The position numbers and the translations under genes were made by a program. A stretch of DNA of 64,000 nt, from NCBI RefSeq assembly GCF_018141405.1, contig NZ_CP058648.1:2557001-2621000 (forward strand), written 5' to 3'. Below the pieces are notes generated by a model that saw nothing but the letters and a program-made list of their open reading frames with translations, was not told where the DNA came from and ran no database searches. The DNA is from Serpentinicella alkaliphila. GTDB lineage: Bacteria > Bacillota > Clostridia > Peptostreptococcales > Natronincolaceae. Shown here one piece after another: positions 8,228-16,949 of the stretch (the first letter of the stretch is position 1; every line of letters begins with the position of its first letter).

Positions 8228-8671
8228 GTGAAAAATCATTCAGATAGTCTTGGGTTTCTTTTAAATAATGCAGCTAGGTTAACTAAACTAGATTTCAGTA
8301 ATAGAATGGATAAGTTAGGCATTACTTTTCCACAATTTTTGGTAATAAAAGATATATATAATTTTCAAGGAAAAAAAGAAGAGGGACTAACTTTAGCTGC
8401 TATAGCTGAAAGACTTAATTCTAATCGACCTAACATGACAGGGATTATTGATAGGTTAGAAAAGCAGGGCTTAGTCAGTAGAACTATAAACAATAGGGAT
8501 CGTAGGTCTCAAATAATTACTTTAACAGAAAAATCATATAAACTTATGGAAGAACTTCATAAGATGAGCAATGAAACTACAAATAAAGCACTAATAGGAT
8601 TTAATGAAGAGGAACAGAAGAGAGTAAAGGAATACTTATTTAAAATAATAAATAATTTATATAGAGAGTGA
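8228..8671 (+). CDS. MarR family transcriptional regulator
   Basis: 147 residues. The winged helix is clear: TLAAIAERLNSNRPNMTGII forms the helix-turn-helix and EKQGLVSRTINNRDRRSQII is the wing with the family DRR signature. GTG at 8228 follows AAGGTGAG. The gene is directly followed by a MATE exporter, and a 30-bp perfect palindrome overlaps its promoter. The arrangement parallels mepR-mepA, in which a MarR repressor binds the exported drug and releases the operon. Ligand identity is unknown. Confidence 0.9.
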   Translation: MKNHSDSLGFLLNNAARLTKLDFSNRMDKLGITFPQFLVIKDIYNFQGKKEEGLTLAAIAERLNSNRPNMTGIIDRLEKQGLVSRTINNRDRRSQIITLTEKSYKLMEELHKMSNETTNKALIGFNEEEQKRVKEYLFKIINNLYRE

Positions 8672-8689
8672 CGATTGGAGGACTACAAT

Positions 8690-10075
8690 ATGAAAAGGAC
8701 CGAGGAGCTAGGTAGCGAAAGTATAAGTAAACTATTAGTAAAGTTTTCTATTCCAGCTATAATAGGAATGTTGGTAAATGCATTATATAATGTTGTTGAT
8801 AGAATTTTTGTAGGGAATAGTGAAGGTTCATTAGCCATTGCAGGGATAACTGTTGCGTTTCCACTGGTGTTAGTAATTTTAGCTTGCGCTTTATTAATAG
8901 GAGTAGGTTCCGCATCACTAATATCAATTCGATTAGGTGAACAGAGAGAAGAGGAAGCCAGGGTTATTCTAGGTAATGCATTATCATTATTATTGATAAT
9001 TTCATTTTTAATTACTACAGGGTCAATATTATTTTTAGAGCCACTTTTAAGATTATTTGGCGCAAGTGATGCTGTACTCCCTTATGCAAAGGAATACACT
9101 CGAATCATTATGTTGGGGAATTTTTTCTTCTTAGTAGGTATAGGAATGAACAACATTATTCGTGCAGAAGGAAGTCCTAAAATTGCTATGAAAACAATGA
9201 TGATTGGTGCATTTACAAATATAGTTTTAGACTATCTATTTATATTTGTATTTGGATGGGGTATAAGAGGAGCTGCTGTCGCTACTGTAATAGCCAAAGG
9301 TTGCGCTGCAGCCTGGGTAATGTATCATTTTACTTTTGGAAGTAGCTCTTTAAAAATTGAGTCTAAGTATTTAAGGTTGAAATTTAATATTGTCAAATTA
9401 ATAATAATGGTAGGTTCAGCTCAGTTCGCTCTGCAATTAGCAACTAGTTTATTTAACTTTATTATGAATAAAAGCTTAACTATTTATGGGGGAGATACAG
9501 CCCTATCAGGTATGGGAGTAATGATGAGTATAATGACTCTTATATTGATGCCTATATATGGAATAACACAAGGAATGCAACCTATAATAGGTTTTAATTA
9601 TGGAGCTAAAAAATATGATAGAGTGAAAGATGCACTAAAAAAAGGAATTATTGCTGCAACTTCCTTATGTATGGTAGGATTTTTTTTAATCAGGGTATTT
9701 CCTGTACAATTAGTATCTCTATTTAATAATGAGCCAGAACTAATAGCTTTTGGAGTAAGATCTTTAAAAGTCTATATGGCCCTTCTGCCATTAATAGGAT
9801 TTCAAACTGTTGGCTCAAATTATTTTCAAGCAATTGGTAAACCTAAACAGGCTGCTTTTCTAAGTTTAACTAGGCAAGTAATATTCTTAATTCCAACCTT
9901 ATTAATACTTCCTAGGTTTTTAGGTTTAGAGGGGGTGCTTTTATCAGGACCAGTTGCAGATTTATCCGCTTTTCTAATAACTGGTTTTTGGGTGTTAAAT
10001 GAGGCTAAAAAGTTAGATATTGATAATTTAACGGAGGAAGAAAAAATGGTTGTAAATCCAAGTGATATTAGCTAG
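8690..10075 (+). CDS. MATE family multidrug/Na+ antiporter
   Basis: 461 residues with about 12 hydrophobic segments. The N-terminal pattern IPAIIGMLVNALYNVVDRIFVGN and the repeated IIGFNYGAKKYDRVKDALKKG at the start of the second half are typical of MATE exporters of the MepA/DinF-like bacterial group, which expel cationic drugs using Na+ or H+ gradients. ATG at 8690 is preferred because GGAGG (8677-8681) is 8 bp upstream; a TTG at 8675 would be too early. It overlaps no gene and is cotranscribed with the MarR gene 18 bp upstream. Confidence 0.9.
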   Translation: MKRTEELGSESISKLLVKFSIPAIIGMLVNALYNVVDRIFVGNSEGSLAIAGITVAFPLVLVILACALLIGVGSASLISIRLGEQREEEARVILGNALSLLLIISFLITTGSILFLEPLLRLFGASDAVLPYAKEYTRIIMLGNFFFLVGIGMNNIIRAEGSPKIAMKTMMIGAFTNIVLDYLFIFVFGWGIRGAAVATVIAKGCAAAWVMYHFTFGSSSLKIESKYLRLKFNIVKLIIMVGSAQFALQLATSLFNFIMNKSLTIYGGDTALSGMGVMMSIMTLILMPIYGITQGMQPIIGFNYGAKKYDRVKDALKKGIIAATSLCMVGFFLIRVFPVQLVSLFNNEPELIAFGVRSLKVYMALLPLIGFQTVGSNYFQAIGKPKQAAFLSLTRQVIFLIPTLLILPRFLGLEGVLLSGPVADLSAFLITGFWVLNEAKKLDIDNLTEEEKMVVNPSDIS

Positions 10076-10199
10076 GTTTATATTTTGAAAAACTCTCGAA
10101 TATTGATAATTTAAAATAGTGAAGAGTAAAAAATTGTGATAAAATACTATTAAACAAATATATCCATTTATATTAGTAACAAAATAGGGGGTTCAAATT

Positions 10200-10706
10200 A
10201 TGAATAAAAACGAAGCAATTGAATGGATTAAGGCCCTAGGAGTTTCCGTTATACTTGCAGCATTTTTAGTTATGTTTGCCAGACCAACAATAGTTTATGG
10301 AGATTCTATGAATCAAACATTACAGCATAAAGATATTTTACTGACTAATCAAGCTTATTATAAAGTAAAGGATTTCACCTATGGAGATATAATTGTATTT
10401 AAATCTATAGAAAACACAAATTATATTAAAAGGGTAATAGGTGTAGGTGGAGATGTAGTTAAAATCCTTAATGGTGTAGTCTATATTAATGATGTGGAAT
10501 TAATTGAGGAATATATCTTTGAAGATGATTATTTATCTTCAGATTTGGAAGTAATAGTCCCAGAAGGCAAAGTATTTGTGTTAGGGGACAATAGAAATGA
10601 TAGTAAGGATAGTAGGCATTGGGCAGTCGGGTTAGTTGACGAATCAATTATAGTTGGAAGAGCATATGTACGACTATTTCCATTTAAAAATATTGGTTCT
10701 ATATAG
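10200..10706 (+). CDS. lepB: Signal peptidase I
   Basis: 168 residues, normal for a Gram-positive type I signal peptidase. One N-terminal membrane segment (about 11-28) anchors it. The catalytic serine lies in GDSM (S36), the general-base lysine in YIKRVIGVGGD (K77), and the GDNRNDSKDSR box near residue 130 completes the family signature. It cleaves signal peptides of Sec-exported proteins on the outer membrane face. AGGGGG precedes the ATG by about 8 bp. The gene stands alone with its own upstream AT-rich promoter region (about 10120-10190). Confidence 0.93.
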   Translation: MNKNEAIEWIKALGVSVILAAFLVMFARPTIVYGDSMNQTLQHKDILLTNQAYYKVKDFTYGDIIVFKSIENTNYIKRVIGVGGDVVKILNGVVYINDVELIEEYIFEDDYLSSDLEVIVPEGKVFVLGDNRNDSKDSRHWAVGLVDESIIVGRAYVRLFPFKNIGSI

Positions 10707-10721
10707 AAAATTATTAATATA

Positions 10722-10758
10722 AAGGGGTAGATAGTTGAACGTATACTAACTACCCCTT
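10722..10758 (+). terminator. Hairpin after lepB
   Basis: A 14-bp stem with one mismatch (10722-10735 with 10745-10758). It is strong but lacks a good T tract, so it may be a weak terminator or an RNA-stabilising hairpin. Confidence 0.5.
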
Positions 10759-11138
10759 ATTATGCGATAATACAAAAACCTTATATTTAAAAAAATTATA
10801 TATTAAATATGATTAATAATATTTCAGAATTATTATCTATCATTTAGGTGGAGTTAACAAACAATAATAATTAGAGTGTTAGATTGTAAAATCTATTCTT
10901 ATTAAAGGCCCAAAAAAGAACTGTTTTAGTTTGAAAAATCTGCCAATGAGCCTTATCTAGATGATTGAGATTTATACTTTAGGATCGTTAAAATCTATGC
11001 ATATCTGTTTGTAAAAATAAATAAATGTTTATAAATTATTGCTGTTAAGTATTTTCCTAATAATTAGTTTTATAAATTCTAGAATTAAGTTTTATTTTAC
11101 TTTTTCTGAGTATATATTATGAATAGATGGGTTAAAAC
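10759..11138. other. AT-rich intergenic stretch, nothing recognised
   Basis: No coding frame with a ribosome site, no repeat and no convincing RNA structure were seen on either strand in this 380-bp stretch. Confidence 0.5.
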
Positions 11139-11166
11139 TTGATAGATAGATACATAATATTATAAC
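11139..11166 (+). promoter_or_regulatory. Sigma-A-like promoter of lipoprotein gene
   Basis: TTGATA at 11139-11144 and TATAAC at 11161-11166 with a 16-bp spacer, 30 bp before the lipoprotein start. Confidence 0.5.
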
Positions 11167-11195
11167 CTAAAAATAAACATCTAGGAGGCCAATGG

Positions 11196-11741
11196 ATGTT
11201 AAAAAAGAGAATTGGACTTATAATAATATTATTATGTTGTGTGTTTATGGTGAGTTGTAATGCTAAGGATTCAACCACTTTAAAAACAGAGGATCTAAAT
11301 TTAAGAATAACTGAGTTAGAAAATGAGCTTTACGAATTACAGACTAAGGTTGATGTGTATGAATTATTAGATAAGAATTTCGCAAATGTAAGTAATAAAA
11401 CATTAGAATTTTTCAGAGCAATGCGTAGTTGTGATAAAACCACATTGCTTAGTATGCTATCAAGTAATTTTACTTTAGAGGATATTAACGGCAACATTTA
11501 TATTAAATATTCTTCCTTGGATGAACCAGATAGTGAATGGTTACTATGTAGTAAAAGTGAAACACTTAAAGATATGGTTTTACAGGGGTATGAATATAAT
11601 GATTTGGAAAACAGTTTTATTGTTCACACTAGATTATTTTATTTAGATGAAAATGGTGAACCGACTATTACCCCAATTTTTATGACATTGTTTTTTGAAA
11701 CTATAAGCTGGCAAATTAAATACTTATATTTTGATGTGTAA
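11196..11741 (+). CDS. Lipoprotein of unknown function
   Basis: 181 residues. A lipoprotein signal peptide ends at the lipobox MVSC, so the mature protein is lipid-anchored outside the membrane. A short heptad-rich segment (ITELENELYELQTKVDVYEL) suggests a coiled coil, followed by an alpha+beta domain (from about NKTLEFFRAMRSCDKTTLLS to the end) whose pattern resembles NTF2-like folds. AGGAGG at 11183-11188 fits ATG 11196 better than the ATG at 11192. A terminator follows at once, so it is monocistronic. Confidence 0.7.
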   Translation: MLKKRIGLIIILLCCVFMVSCNAKDSTTLKTEDLNLRITELENELYELQTKVDVYELLDKNFANVSNKTLEFFRAMRSCDKTTLLSMLSSNFTLEDINGNIYIKYSSLDEPDSEWLLCSKSETLKDMVLQGYEYNDLENSFIVHTRLFYLDENGEPTITPIFMTLFFETISWQIKYLYFDV

Positions 11742-11781
11742 AATTATGTTAAAGTTTGGTAAAATCAATATAGAAGTAATT

Positions 11782-11825
11782 AACTTAGGTTAGATAGATA
11801 ATGATAGCCTAAGTTTTATTTTTAT
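11782..11825 (+). terminator. Terminator of lipoprotein gene
   Basis: AACTTAGG (11782-11789) pairs with CCTAAGTT (11808-11815), followed by TTATTTTTAT. Confidence 0.75.
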
Positions 11826-11844
11826 AGTAAAGAGGGGTGTTTAT

Positions 11845-11979
11845 ATGAGTACTTTCGGTTTAATACAATTATTTATAATACTTATATATTTTGCTATCCC
11901 TGCATTAGTACTATATTTTATATTAAAATTGGCTATAAAGAATGCAATAAAAGAATTAAAAGATGAAAACATATTATAA
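11845..11979 (+). CDS. 44-residue single-pass membrane protein
   Basis: ATG at 11845 follows AGAGGGGTG with good spacing and reads 44 codons to TAA at 11977-11979. The product starts MSTFGLIQLFIILIYFAIPA and is one long hydrophobic helix with a short charged tail ending KELKDENIL. This is the common form of small helper or stress membrane proteins, but no family was recognised. It precedes the DUF4177 gene by 72 bp and may be in the same transcript. It is too short for most gene finders. Confidence 0.55.
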   Translation: MSTFGLIQLFIILIYFAIPALVLYFILKLAIKNAIKELKDENIL

Positions 11980-12051
11980 TTTAAAAAGATTAAATTTAGC
12001 TAGGGAAAACAAAGAGGTATATAAATAACCAAAGGACGGGGGAGGATGTGG

Positions 12052-12243
12052 ATGCACGAATACAAATTTATAAAAATAGATTTAAAATCTGGTCTTAGAG
12101 GTAGAAAGCCACTTCAGGATTATCATGAAGTGATTCATGAACATGCTTCAAAAGGATGGCGTTTAGTACAAATTTTTGCTCCACCAACAATTGGGTATGG
12201 TGCAGCCGAATACTTTGAGCTTATATTTGAGAGAAAGAAATAA
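12052..12243 (+). CDS. DUF4177 family protein
   Basis: 63 residues. The pattern MHEYKFIKIDL, then HEHASKGWRLVQIFAPP and a final YFELIFERKK matches the small DUF4177 family, whose members are short cytoplasmic beta-rich proteins without assigned function. GGGGGAGG (12038-12045) places the start at ATG 12052; the ATG at 12046 would touch the ribosome site. It is followed 20 bp later by the S51 peptidase gene, likely in one transcript. Confidence 0.75.
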   Translation: MHEYKFIKIDLKSGLRGRKPLQDYHEVIHEHASKGWRLVQIFAPPTIGYGAAEYFELIFERKK

Positions 12244-12263
12244 CTATAAAGTGAGGTAAGCAA

Positions 12264-12983
12264 ATGAAAAAGCAGATTATAGCCATGAGCAGTGGTGGGT
12301 TTTCTATGCAACCAGCTAACTCAATATTAGACTATTATGTTCTTAATCAAAGCGATAAAACCAATCCTAAGCTGTGTTTTTTACCGACGGCAAGTGGTGA
12401 TGATGAAAGCTATATCCTAAAATTTTATAGTTTCTTTAGCAGTCTTAACTGTGTCCCAAGTTATTTATCATTATTTAATCCACCTACTAGTGATTTAGAA
12501 GACTTTATAATGAACAAGGATATTATATATGTTGGTGGAGGAAATACGAAAAATCTTCTTGCTTTGTGGAAAGAATGGAACCTTCACAATATACTAAAAA
12601 AAGCATATGATTCAGGCATTATTTTAGCAGGTTTAAGTGCTGGTGCTATATGTTGGTTTGAAGAAGGTGTAACGGATTCTATACCAGGTGAACTAACGAA
12701 ATTAGAATGTTTAGGATATCTTAAGGGCAGTAGCTGCCCTCATTATGATTATGATAAAAAGCGCAGGCCTGCATTTCATAGACTCTTAAATTCAAAGGAG
12801 ATACAAGATGGCATAGCCATAGATGATGGAGTGGCATTGCACTATGTCAATGATGAATTGTATAAAGTTATAAGTTCGAGCTACAAGTCTAAAGCCTATA
12901 AGGTTTCCTTAGATGGGGATGAAATAAGAGAAGAACCATTATCTAATATTACATATCTGGTGAATAATGAATTAGGCAAGTGA
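12264..12983 (+). CDS. Peptidase E-like (family S51) serine peptidase
   Basis: 239 residues with the S51 pattern: MSSGG near the start, CFLPTASGDDESY, the glycine-rich YVGGGNTKNLL (about 89-99) and the nucleophile elbow GLSAGA with S125. Family S51 includes aspartyl dipeptidase (PepE) and cyanophycinase. The short length and lack of a signal peptide point to the cytoplasmic PepE/YgaJ-like branch. It probably cleaves small peptides, but specificity for N-terminal Asp cannot be shown here. A 11-bp inverted repeat (12991-13001 with 13022-13032) lies just downstream. Confidence 0.85.
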   Translation: MKKQIIAMSSGGFSMQPANSILDYYVLNQSDKTNPKLCFLPTASGDDESYILKFYSFFSSLNCVPSYLSLFNPPTSDLEDFIMNKDIIYVGGGNTKNLLALWKEWNLHNILKKAYDSGIILAGLSAGAICWFEEGVTDSIPGELTKLECLGYLKGSSCPHYDYDKKRRPAFHRLLNSKEIQDGIAIDDGVALHYVNDELYKVISSSYKSKAYKVSLDGDEIREEPLSNITYLVNNELGK

Positions 12984-13124
12984 ATTTAATTGCATAAATA
13001 TGCAACCATCATCACAACTGTATATTTATGCATTGTGGCTTGTAAATTTTGGAGTTATTTAAATGGAACTATTCTTTATATATAATAGTCTAAAGTATAT
13101 CTAATTATCTAGGAGGTATTACTT

Positions 13125-13766
13125 TTGATAAAAAAACTAACTATACTATTTTTAATTCTTATCACTATTGTATCATTATTTACTGGATGTGTTTTTGAAA
13201 AAAGACAGGATAACAAAATTGAATATGAGCTAAATGAAGATGGAATCATTAAGCCAGAATTTGCAGAGCAAATAATTCAAGATTCATCACTTGAAGTGAT
13301 TACTGCCTTAAAAAACAGTGATTTTGAAAAATTGTCTACATTTGTTCATCCTACTAAGGGAGTGAGGTTTACACCATATACTCATGTGTCAATAGATAAT
13401 GATGTTGTGTTAACTAAGGATGAAATAAATGAGTTATCAAATGACCAAAGTGAGCTTATGTGGGGATACTATGATGGCATCGGTACGGAAATATTATTAA
13501 GTCCTAAGGAATATTACGAAAAATTCGTTTACAGTGCTGATTTTGCTAATGCTGATGAAATTGGATATAATACAGTTCTTAGTTTCGGTAACGTTTTAGA
13601 AAATCAATTTCAAGTATACGAAACCCCTATAATTGTTGAATATTATTTTCCCGGCTTCGATCCTCAATATGCGGGCATGGATTGGGAAAGCTTAAGACTA
13701 GTATTTGAGGAATCTGAGGGAAAATGGCTACTTGTAGGAATAATTCATAATCAATGGACAATATAA
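13125..13766 (+). CDS. Lipoprotein of unknown function
   Basis: 213 residues starting at TTG 13125 behind AGGAGGT. The signal peptide ends in the lipobox FTGC, so it is lipid-anchored outside the cell. The mature domain begins with an Asp/Glu-rich linker and continues with an alpha+beta domain (SLEVITALKNSDFEKLSTFV, then TPYTHVSIDNDVVL) seen in many uncharacterised clostridial lipoproteins. It resembles in layout the lipoprotein at 11196 but without clear sequence identity. A terminator lies 13 bp downstream. Confidence 0.72.
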   Translation: MIKKLTILFLILITIVSLFTGCVFEKRQDNKIEYELNEDGIIKPEFAEQIIQDSSLEVITALKNSDFEKLSTFVHPTKGVRFTPYTHVSIDNDVVLTKDEINELSNDQSELMWGYYDGIGTEILLSPKEYYEKFVYSADFANADEIGYNTVLSFGNVLENQFQVYETPIIVEYYFPGFDPQYAGMDWESLRLVFEESEGKWLLVGIIHNQWTI

Positions 13767-13779
13767 ATCATAATATAAT

Positions 13780-13808
13780 GAGGGGTTGCAAAATCCCTCC
13801 TTATTTTT
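13780..13808 (+). terminator. Terminator after second lipoprotein gene
   Basis: GAGGG (13780-13784) pairs with CCCTC (13795-13799), followed by CTTATTTTTT. Confidence 0.65.
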
Positions 13809-13950
13809 TGATACAAAGTGATTTTAAGGAGGTAAAAACAGTTTAGAAAAATAGCATTAAATAGTATTTAAACACAATAAAAAGCATTTTATTCATCTTT
13901 AAATATGCTATTATTAGATATAAGGAGATGATTTTATTTCTGATAAAATA

Positions 13951-14564
13951 ATGACTCAGAAAGAAGCTTGTGAATATTTAAATGTTTCAAGAACCACAAT
14001 TCTTAGGTGGGAAGATGAGGGTGTTTTCAGCCCTATTAGAACAGCTGGAAAACATAGAAGATATAAAATAGAAGACTTGGATAGGATGTTAAATAAGAAA
14101 TACACACATCATACGCTTAAGAATTGCTTAATATATGCTAGAGTTTCAACAAAAAAACAGCAAGAATCAGGAAATCTAGACAGGCAAATAAACAGGTTGA
14201 TGGAGTATGCAGTATTAAATAAATACCACATATCAAAGAAGTAGCTAGTGGAATTAATGAAAACAGGAAAGAATTAATAAAGTTACTTGAAGATATTAAA
14301 AGCTCAGAAATTAATTATTTAATAATAGAGTATAAAGAAAGACTTGCGAGATTTGGTTATAGATATATAGAAGAATATTGCAAATCTCACAATGTCGAGG
14401 TGATTGTTCTAGAGAGTCAAGAAGAAAAAGGTTTAAACAAAGAAATGGTCGAAGATATGATTTCAATAATTACTTCTTTTTCAGCTAGAATTTATGGCAA
14501 ACGAGGTGGCAAGAAAGTCAAAGAAACTTTATTTAGATTAGAAAAAGAAGGTGAAGGCAATTAA
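13951..14564 (+). pseudogene. IS607-family serine recombinase TnpA, frameshifted
   Basis: The N-terminal MerR-type helix-turn-helix (KEACEYLNVSRTTILRWEDE) and the serine-recombinase catalytic start YARVSTKKQQESGNLDRQ are intact. At about 14232 the frame breaks after KYHISK and resumes one base over as IKEVASGINENRKELIKLL through to RGGKKVKETLFRLEKEGEGN. The corrected protein would be about 204 residues, normal for IS607 TnpA. The family resolves and inserts DNA via a 5'-phosphoserine link. AAGGAG at 13922 is too far from ATG 13951, so the true start may be a non-ATG codon at 13936. Confidence 0.8.
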
Positions 14565-16008
14565 GACTACCGTTAAGGGCGTATTGATTAATATTTCTAA
14601 CGAATATCTAGACGAAATAAGTGAATTAATGACTGTTTTTTCATCAGCTAAAAGATTCGCATTTAAGAGACTTAATGAAGGAAAGATTAAGAAAGGTGAG
14701 CTCGAAAAATTAATAGCTCATAAGTATGGGATAAATATTCGCCAAAGCAAAGATGCTGCTCAGGCCGCAAGGCAGATGATTGCTTCACAAAAATCATTGA
14801 TTAAGGATTATTATGAAAACTATGCTAGAAAAGTTAAAGCTATAGAAAAACAATTGGAAAAAGCTAAGTCACAGAAAAAAACTCATGCTCTAACTAAAAA
14901 ACTTGAAAAAAGAAAAAAGAAGCAAGAGTTTTATAAAAACCATATAGATAATGACACTATACCTAAAATCATCTTTGGTGGGAGAAATAATTTCATTAGA
15001 AGATGCAAAGGACTAATTTCCAATGAAGAATGGAAAAGCTTAAGAGATAATAACTACTATTCAAGAGGAGATAAAACTAAAAAAGGAAATCCGAATTTAA
15101 GAATAGTTATTACAAACAACATGGCCTTTTTAGAAATATCTACCTTAGAGAAAAATGAAAATAACAAAGCTGTAAAAATAAGAGTGCCTCTATATTTACC
15201 TCAAAAGCTTTCCAAAAAAACAGGTAAAATCAATGGTAGAAACTATAGGCAAATAATTTCAGATTACCTACTAACTGGTGAAGCCTATCAAGTAGAGTTA
15301 ATAAAAAAGGATGACAAAATTTACTGCCACATAACTATAGATGAAAGCAAAATTAGAGAATATAAAGAAGAGTTTAACCTCTTTAACGGGGTTATTGGAG
15401 TGGACACGAATCCAGATGGATTGGCTTTAACGAGGCTTGATAAAGATGGCAACTATAAGTGGTCGGTGTATCTGAAGGAATCAGAATTATTGTATGCACG
15501 AACTGATAGAAGAGAAAATCTTTGCGGTGAACTAATAAGAAATGTGGTGAATATAGCTAAGTCCGAACAATGTGCTATAGCGTTTGAAGATTTAAAATTC
15601 AAAAACGATAAAGATGTGAAATCTAAATTTGCTAGAACTAAGCACCAGTTTATTTATGGCAAGCTGTTATCAATGCTAGATACTAGAGCTATAAGAGAAA
15701 ATATTCAGCGCTTTAAAGTGAAGCCGCAGTTCACTAGTAAAATAGGTCTTTATAAGTATTGTCATCAGTATGGGCTAGATGTTCATAATGGAGCTGCTTT
15801 AGTTATAGCTCGTAGGGCATTTGGATTTAATGAAAAAATTCCTAAAGTATTAAAAACTAAGTTATTAGAAAAAAGTGAATTAGAGAAATTCAATAAACAG
15901 GTTAACTGGAAAAAGTGGTCAATAATAAACCAAAGAATTAAAAAGAAAGGTGGTGAATATCCTAGTTTGTGGCTAAAGCACAGGAAATTATTGCTTAATA
16001 TATCATGA
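14551..16008 (+). CDS. tnpB: TnpB RNA-guided nuclease of IS607-type element
   Basis: 485 residues starting at GTG 14551, overlapping the tnpA end by 14 bp as usual. A Lys-rich coiled segment lies at about 92-130. The RuvC catalytic residues are visible: GVDTNPDG (first D), AIAFEDLKF (E) and YGLDVHNGAA (last D). The usual four-cysteine zinc ribbon between the last two is absent; only one cysteine (KYCHQ) remains, so this belongs to a zinc-finger-less clade. TnpB proteins cut DNA guided by an omega RNA made from the element's 3' end, which preserves the element copy. Confidence 0.85.
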   Translation: MKAIKTTVKGVLINISNEYLDEISELMTVFSSAKRFAFKRLNEGKIKKGELEKLIAHKYGINIRQSKDAAQAARQMIASQKSLIKDYYENYARKVKAIEKQLEKAKSQKKTHALTKKLEKRKKKQEFYKNHIDNDTIPKIIFGGRNNFIRRCKGLISNEEWKSLRDNNYYSRGDKTKKGNPNLRIVITNNMAFLEISTLEKNENNKAVKIRVPLYLPQKLSKKTGKINGRNYRQIISDYLLTGEAYQVELIKKDDKIYCHITIDESKIREYKEEFNLFNGVIGVDTNPDGLALTRLDKDGNYKWSVYLKESELLYARTDRRENLCGELIRNVVNIAKSEQCAIAFEDLKFKNDKDVKSKFARTKHQFIYGKLLSMLDTRAIRENIQRFKVKPQFTSKIGLYKYCHQYGLDVHNGAALVIARRAFGFNEKIPKVLKTKLLEKSELEKFNKQVNWKKWSIINQRIKKKGGEYPSLWLKHRKLLLNIS

Positions 16009-16225
16009 TACATTGATATTTTAAATATATAAAAGCTAATATCTTGCTAAAGGACACCTAGAAGGAAAAGCCTTTAGCAGCAGTAGATATAAAATTAGGG
16101 AGAGGCAACACTTCTAGTTCTGTTGTACTTAATTACTACATGTAATTAAGGCTTACTGTAAGTATGCGGAGCTTGTAGTCAAGTGACTGCACCTTAGTAG
16201 CTGAATCCTGTGATGCTACCGCTTT
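16009..16225 (+). ncRNA. Candidate omega RNA (reRNA) at the 3' end of the IS607-type element
   Basis: This noncoding stretch directly behind tnpB is less AT-rich than its surroundings and holds nested stems: TGCTAAAGG (16045-16053) with CCTTTAGCA (16071-16079); CTTAATTAC (16128-16136) with GTAATTAAG (16142-16150); a GTAGTCA/TGACTGC stem near 16175-16190; and GTAGC/GCTAC (about 16197-16219) followed by a T run. Position and structure fit an omega RNA scaffold with the guide just beyond the right end, but the exact 3' end is not determined. Confidence 0.5.
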
Positions 16226-16301
16226 TTTAAAAAAGTGAAAAACTACAATAAATAGTAGTTTATGATACTGTTTAGTGCAGTTTTAGAAACCAGGTTTTAA
16301 T

Positions 16302-16910
16302 ATGCCATTATCGGTAATTTCGCTACTTATTATATTAGCTTTAATTTTAATACCATTATTTTTTGGGATTAAAAAATTTAATACTAACAGAAAAATATCT
16401 ATTGTTCTACTTTTAATTCCTTTAATAATATTTGGAGTTATATATAACTTCATATATAACTTGATGTACATTACTTCTCCGGAGGCATTAGACCTTGAAT
16501 TAATTCAAAAGAATCAAGAGTATTTAGTCAATGGAAGATGGATTAAAAAATTTGAACGATATAGTTATGGCAAGGATTTTATTGCTATACACTTGCCAGA
16601 GGGTACAATTATAAGTAGCTCGAGTTTAAAGAACTTCGAGATAATAAAAGAAGAGGATACATATTTATCAGAGGATCTAAATGCTGTAATTAAGAAAAAT
16701 CCGAACTATGATTCTTCAAAGAATATAACATTATTTATGATTGACCTGTCAAGAGAATTTCAGTTTACATTTGAGCTGAACAATTTTTTATCTAAAAATG
16801 ATGTTACTATTCAGTATGTACACGTTTATTATCCACCGATGGACTTTTTACGTTACTGGGTTAAAACAATTAATGGTGTATACGAGGATCCTAAGGAAAT
16901 GAATAGGTAG
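16302..16910 (+). CDS. Membrane protein of unknown function
   Basis: 202 residues with two N-terminal membrane helices (about 4-22 and 32-57), then a soluble domain facing outside or inside with no recognised family. The ATG at 16302 has only a weak AGG upstream and lies about 75 bp after the end of the IS607-type element, so the native 5' end may have been altered by the insertion. It is followed 39 bp later by another membrane protein gene. Function not recognised. Confidence 0.6.
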   Translation: MPLSVISLLIILALILIPLFFGIKKFNTNRKISIVLLLIPLIIFGVIYNFIYNLMYITSPEALDLELIQKNQEYLVNGRWIKKFERYSYGKDFIAIHLPEGTIISSSSLKNFEIIKEEDTYLSEDLNAVIKKNPNYDSSKNITLFMIDLSREFQFTFELNNFLSKNDVTIQYVHVYYPPMDFLRYWVKTINGVYEDPKEMNR

Positions 16911-16949
16911 TAATTATAAAAACTAGTTGAAGATGAATGGAGACTAGCT

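Larger units (their letters stand above)
13900..16230 (+). mobile_element. IS607-type element (broken tnpA, intact tnpB)
   Basis: The order serine recombinase then overlapping TnpB and a structured 3' end is diagnostic of IS607 elements. These elements lack terminal inverted repeats and make no target duplication, so both ends given here are approximate. A Shine-Dalgarno-like AAGGAGGT just upstream (about 13827-13834) has no gene behind it, suggesting the element landed in the 5' region of the gene now starting at 16302. Confidence 0.7.
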
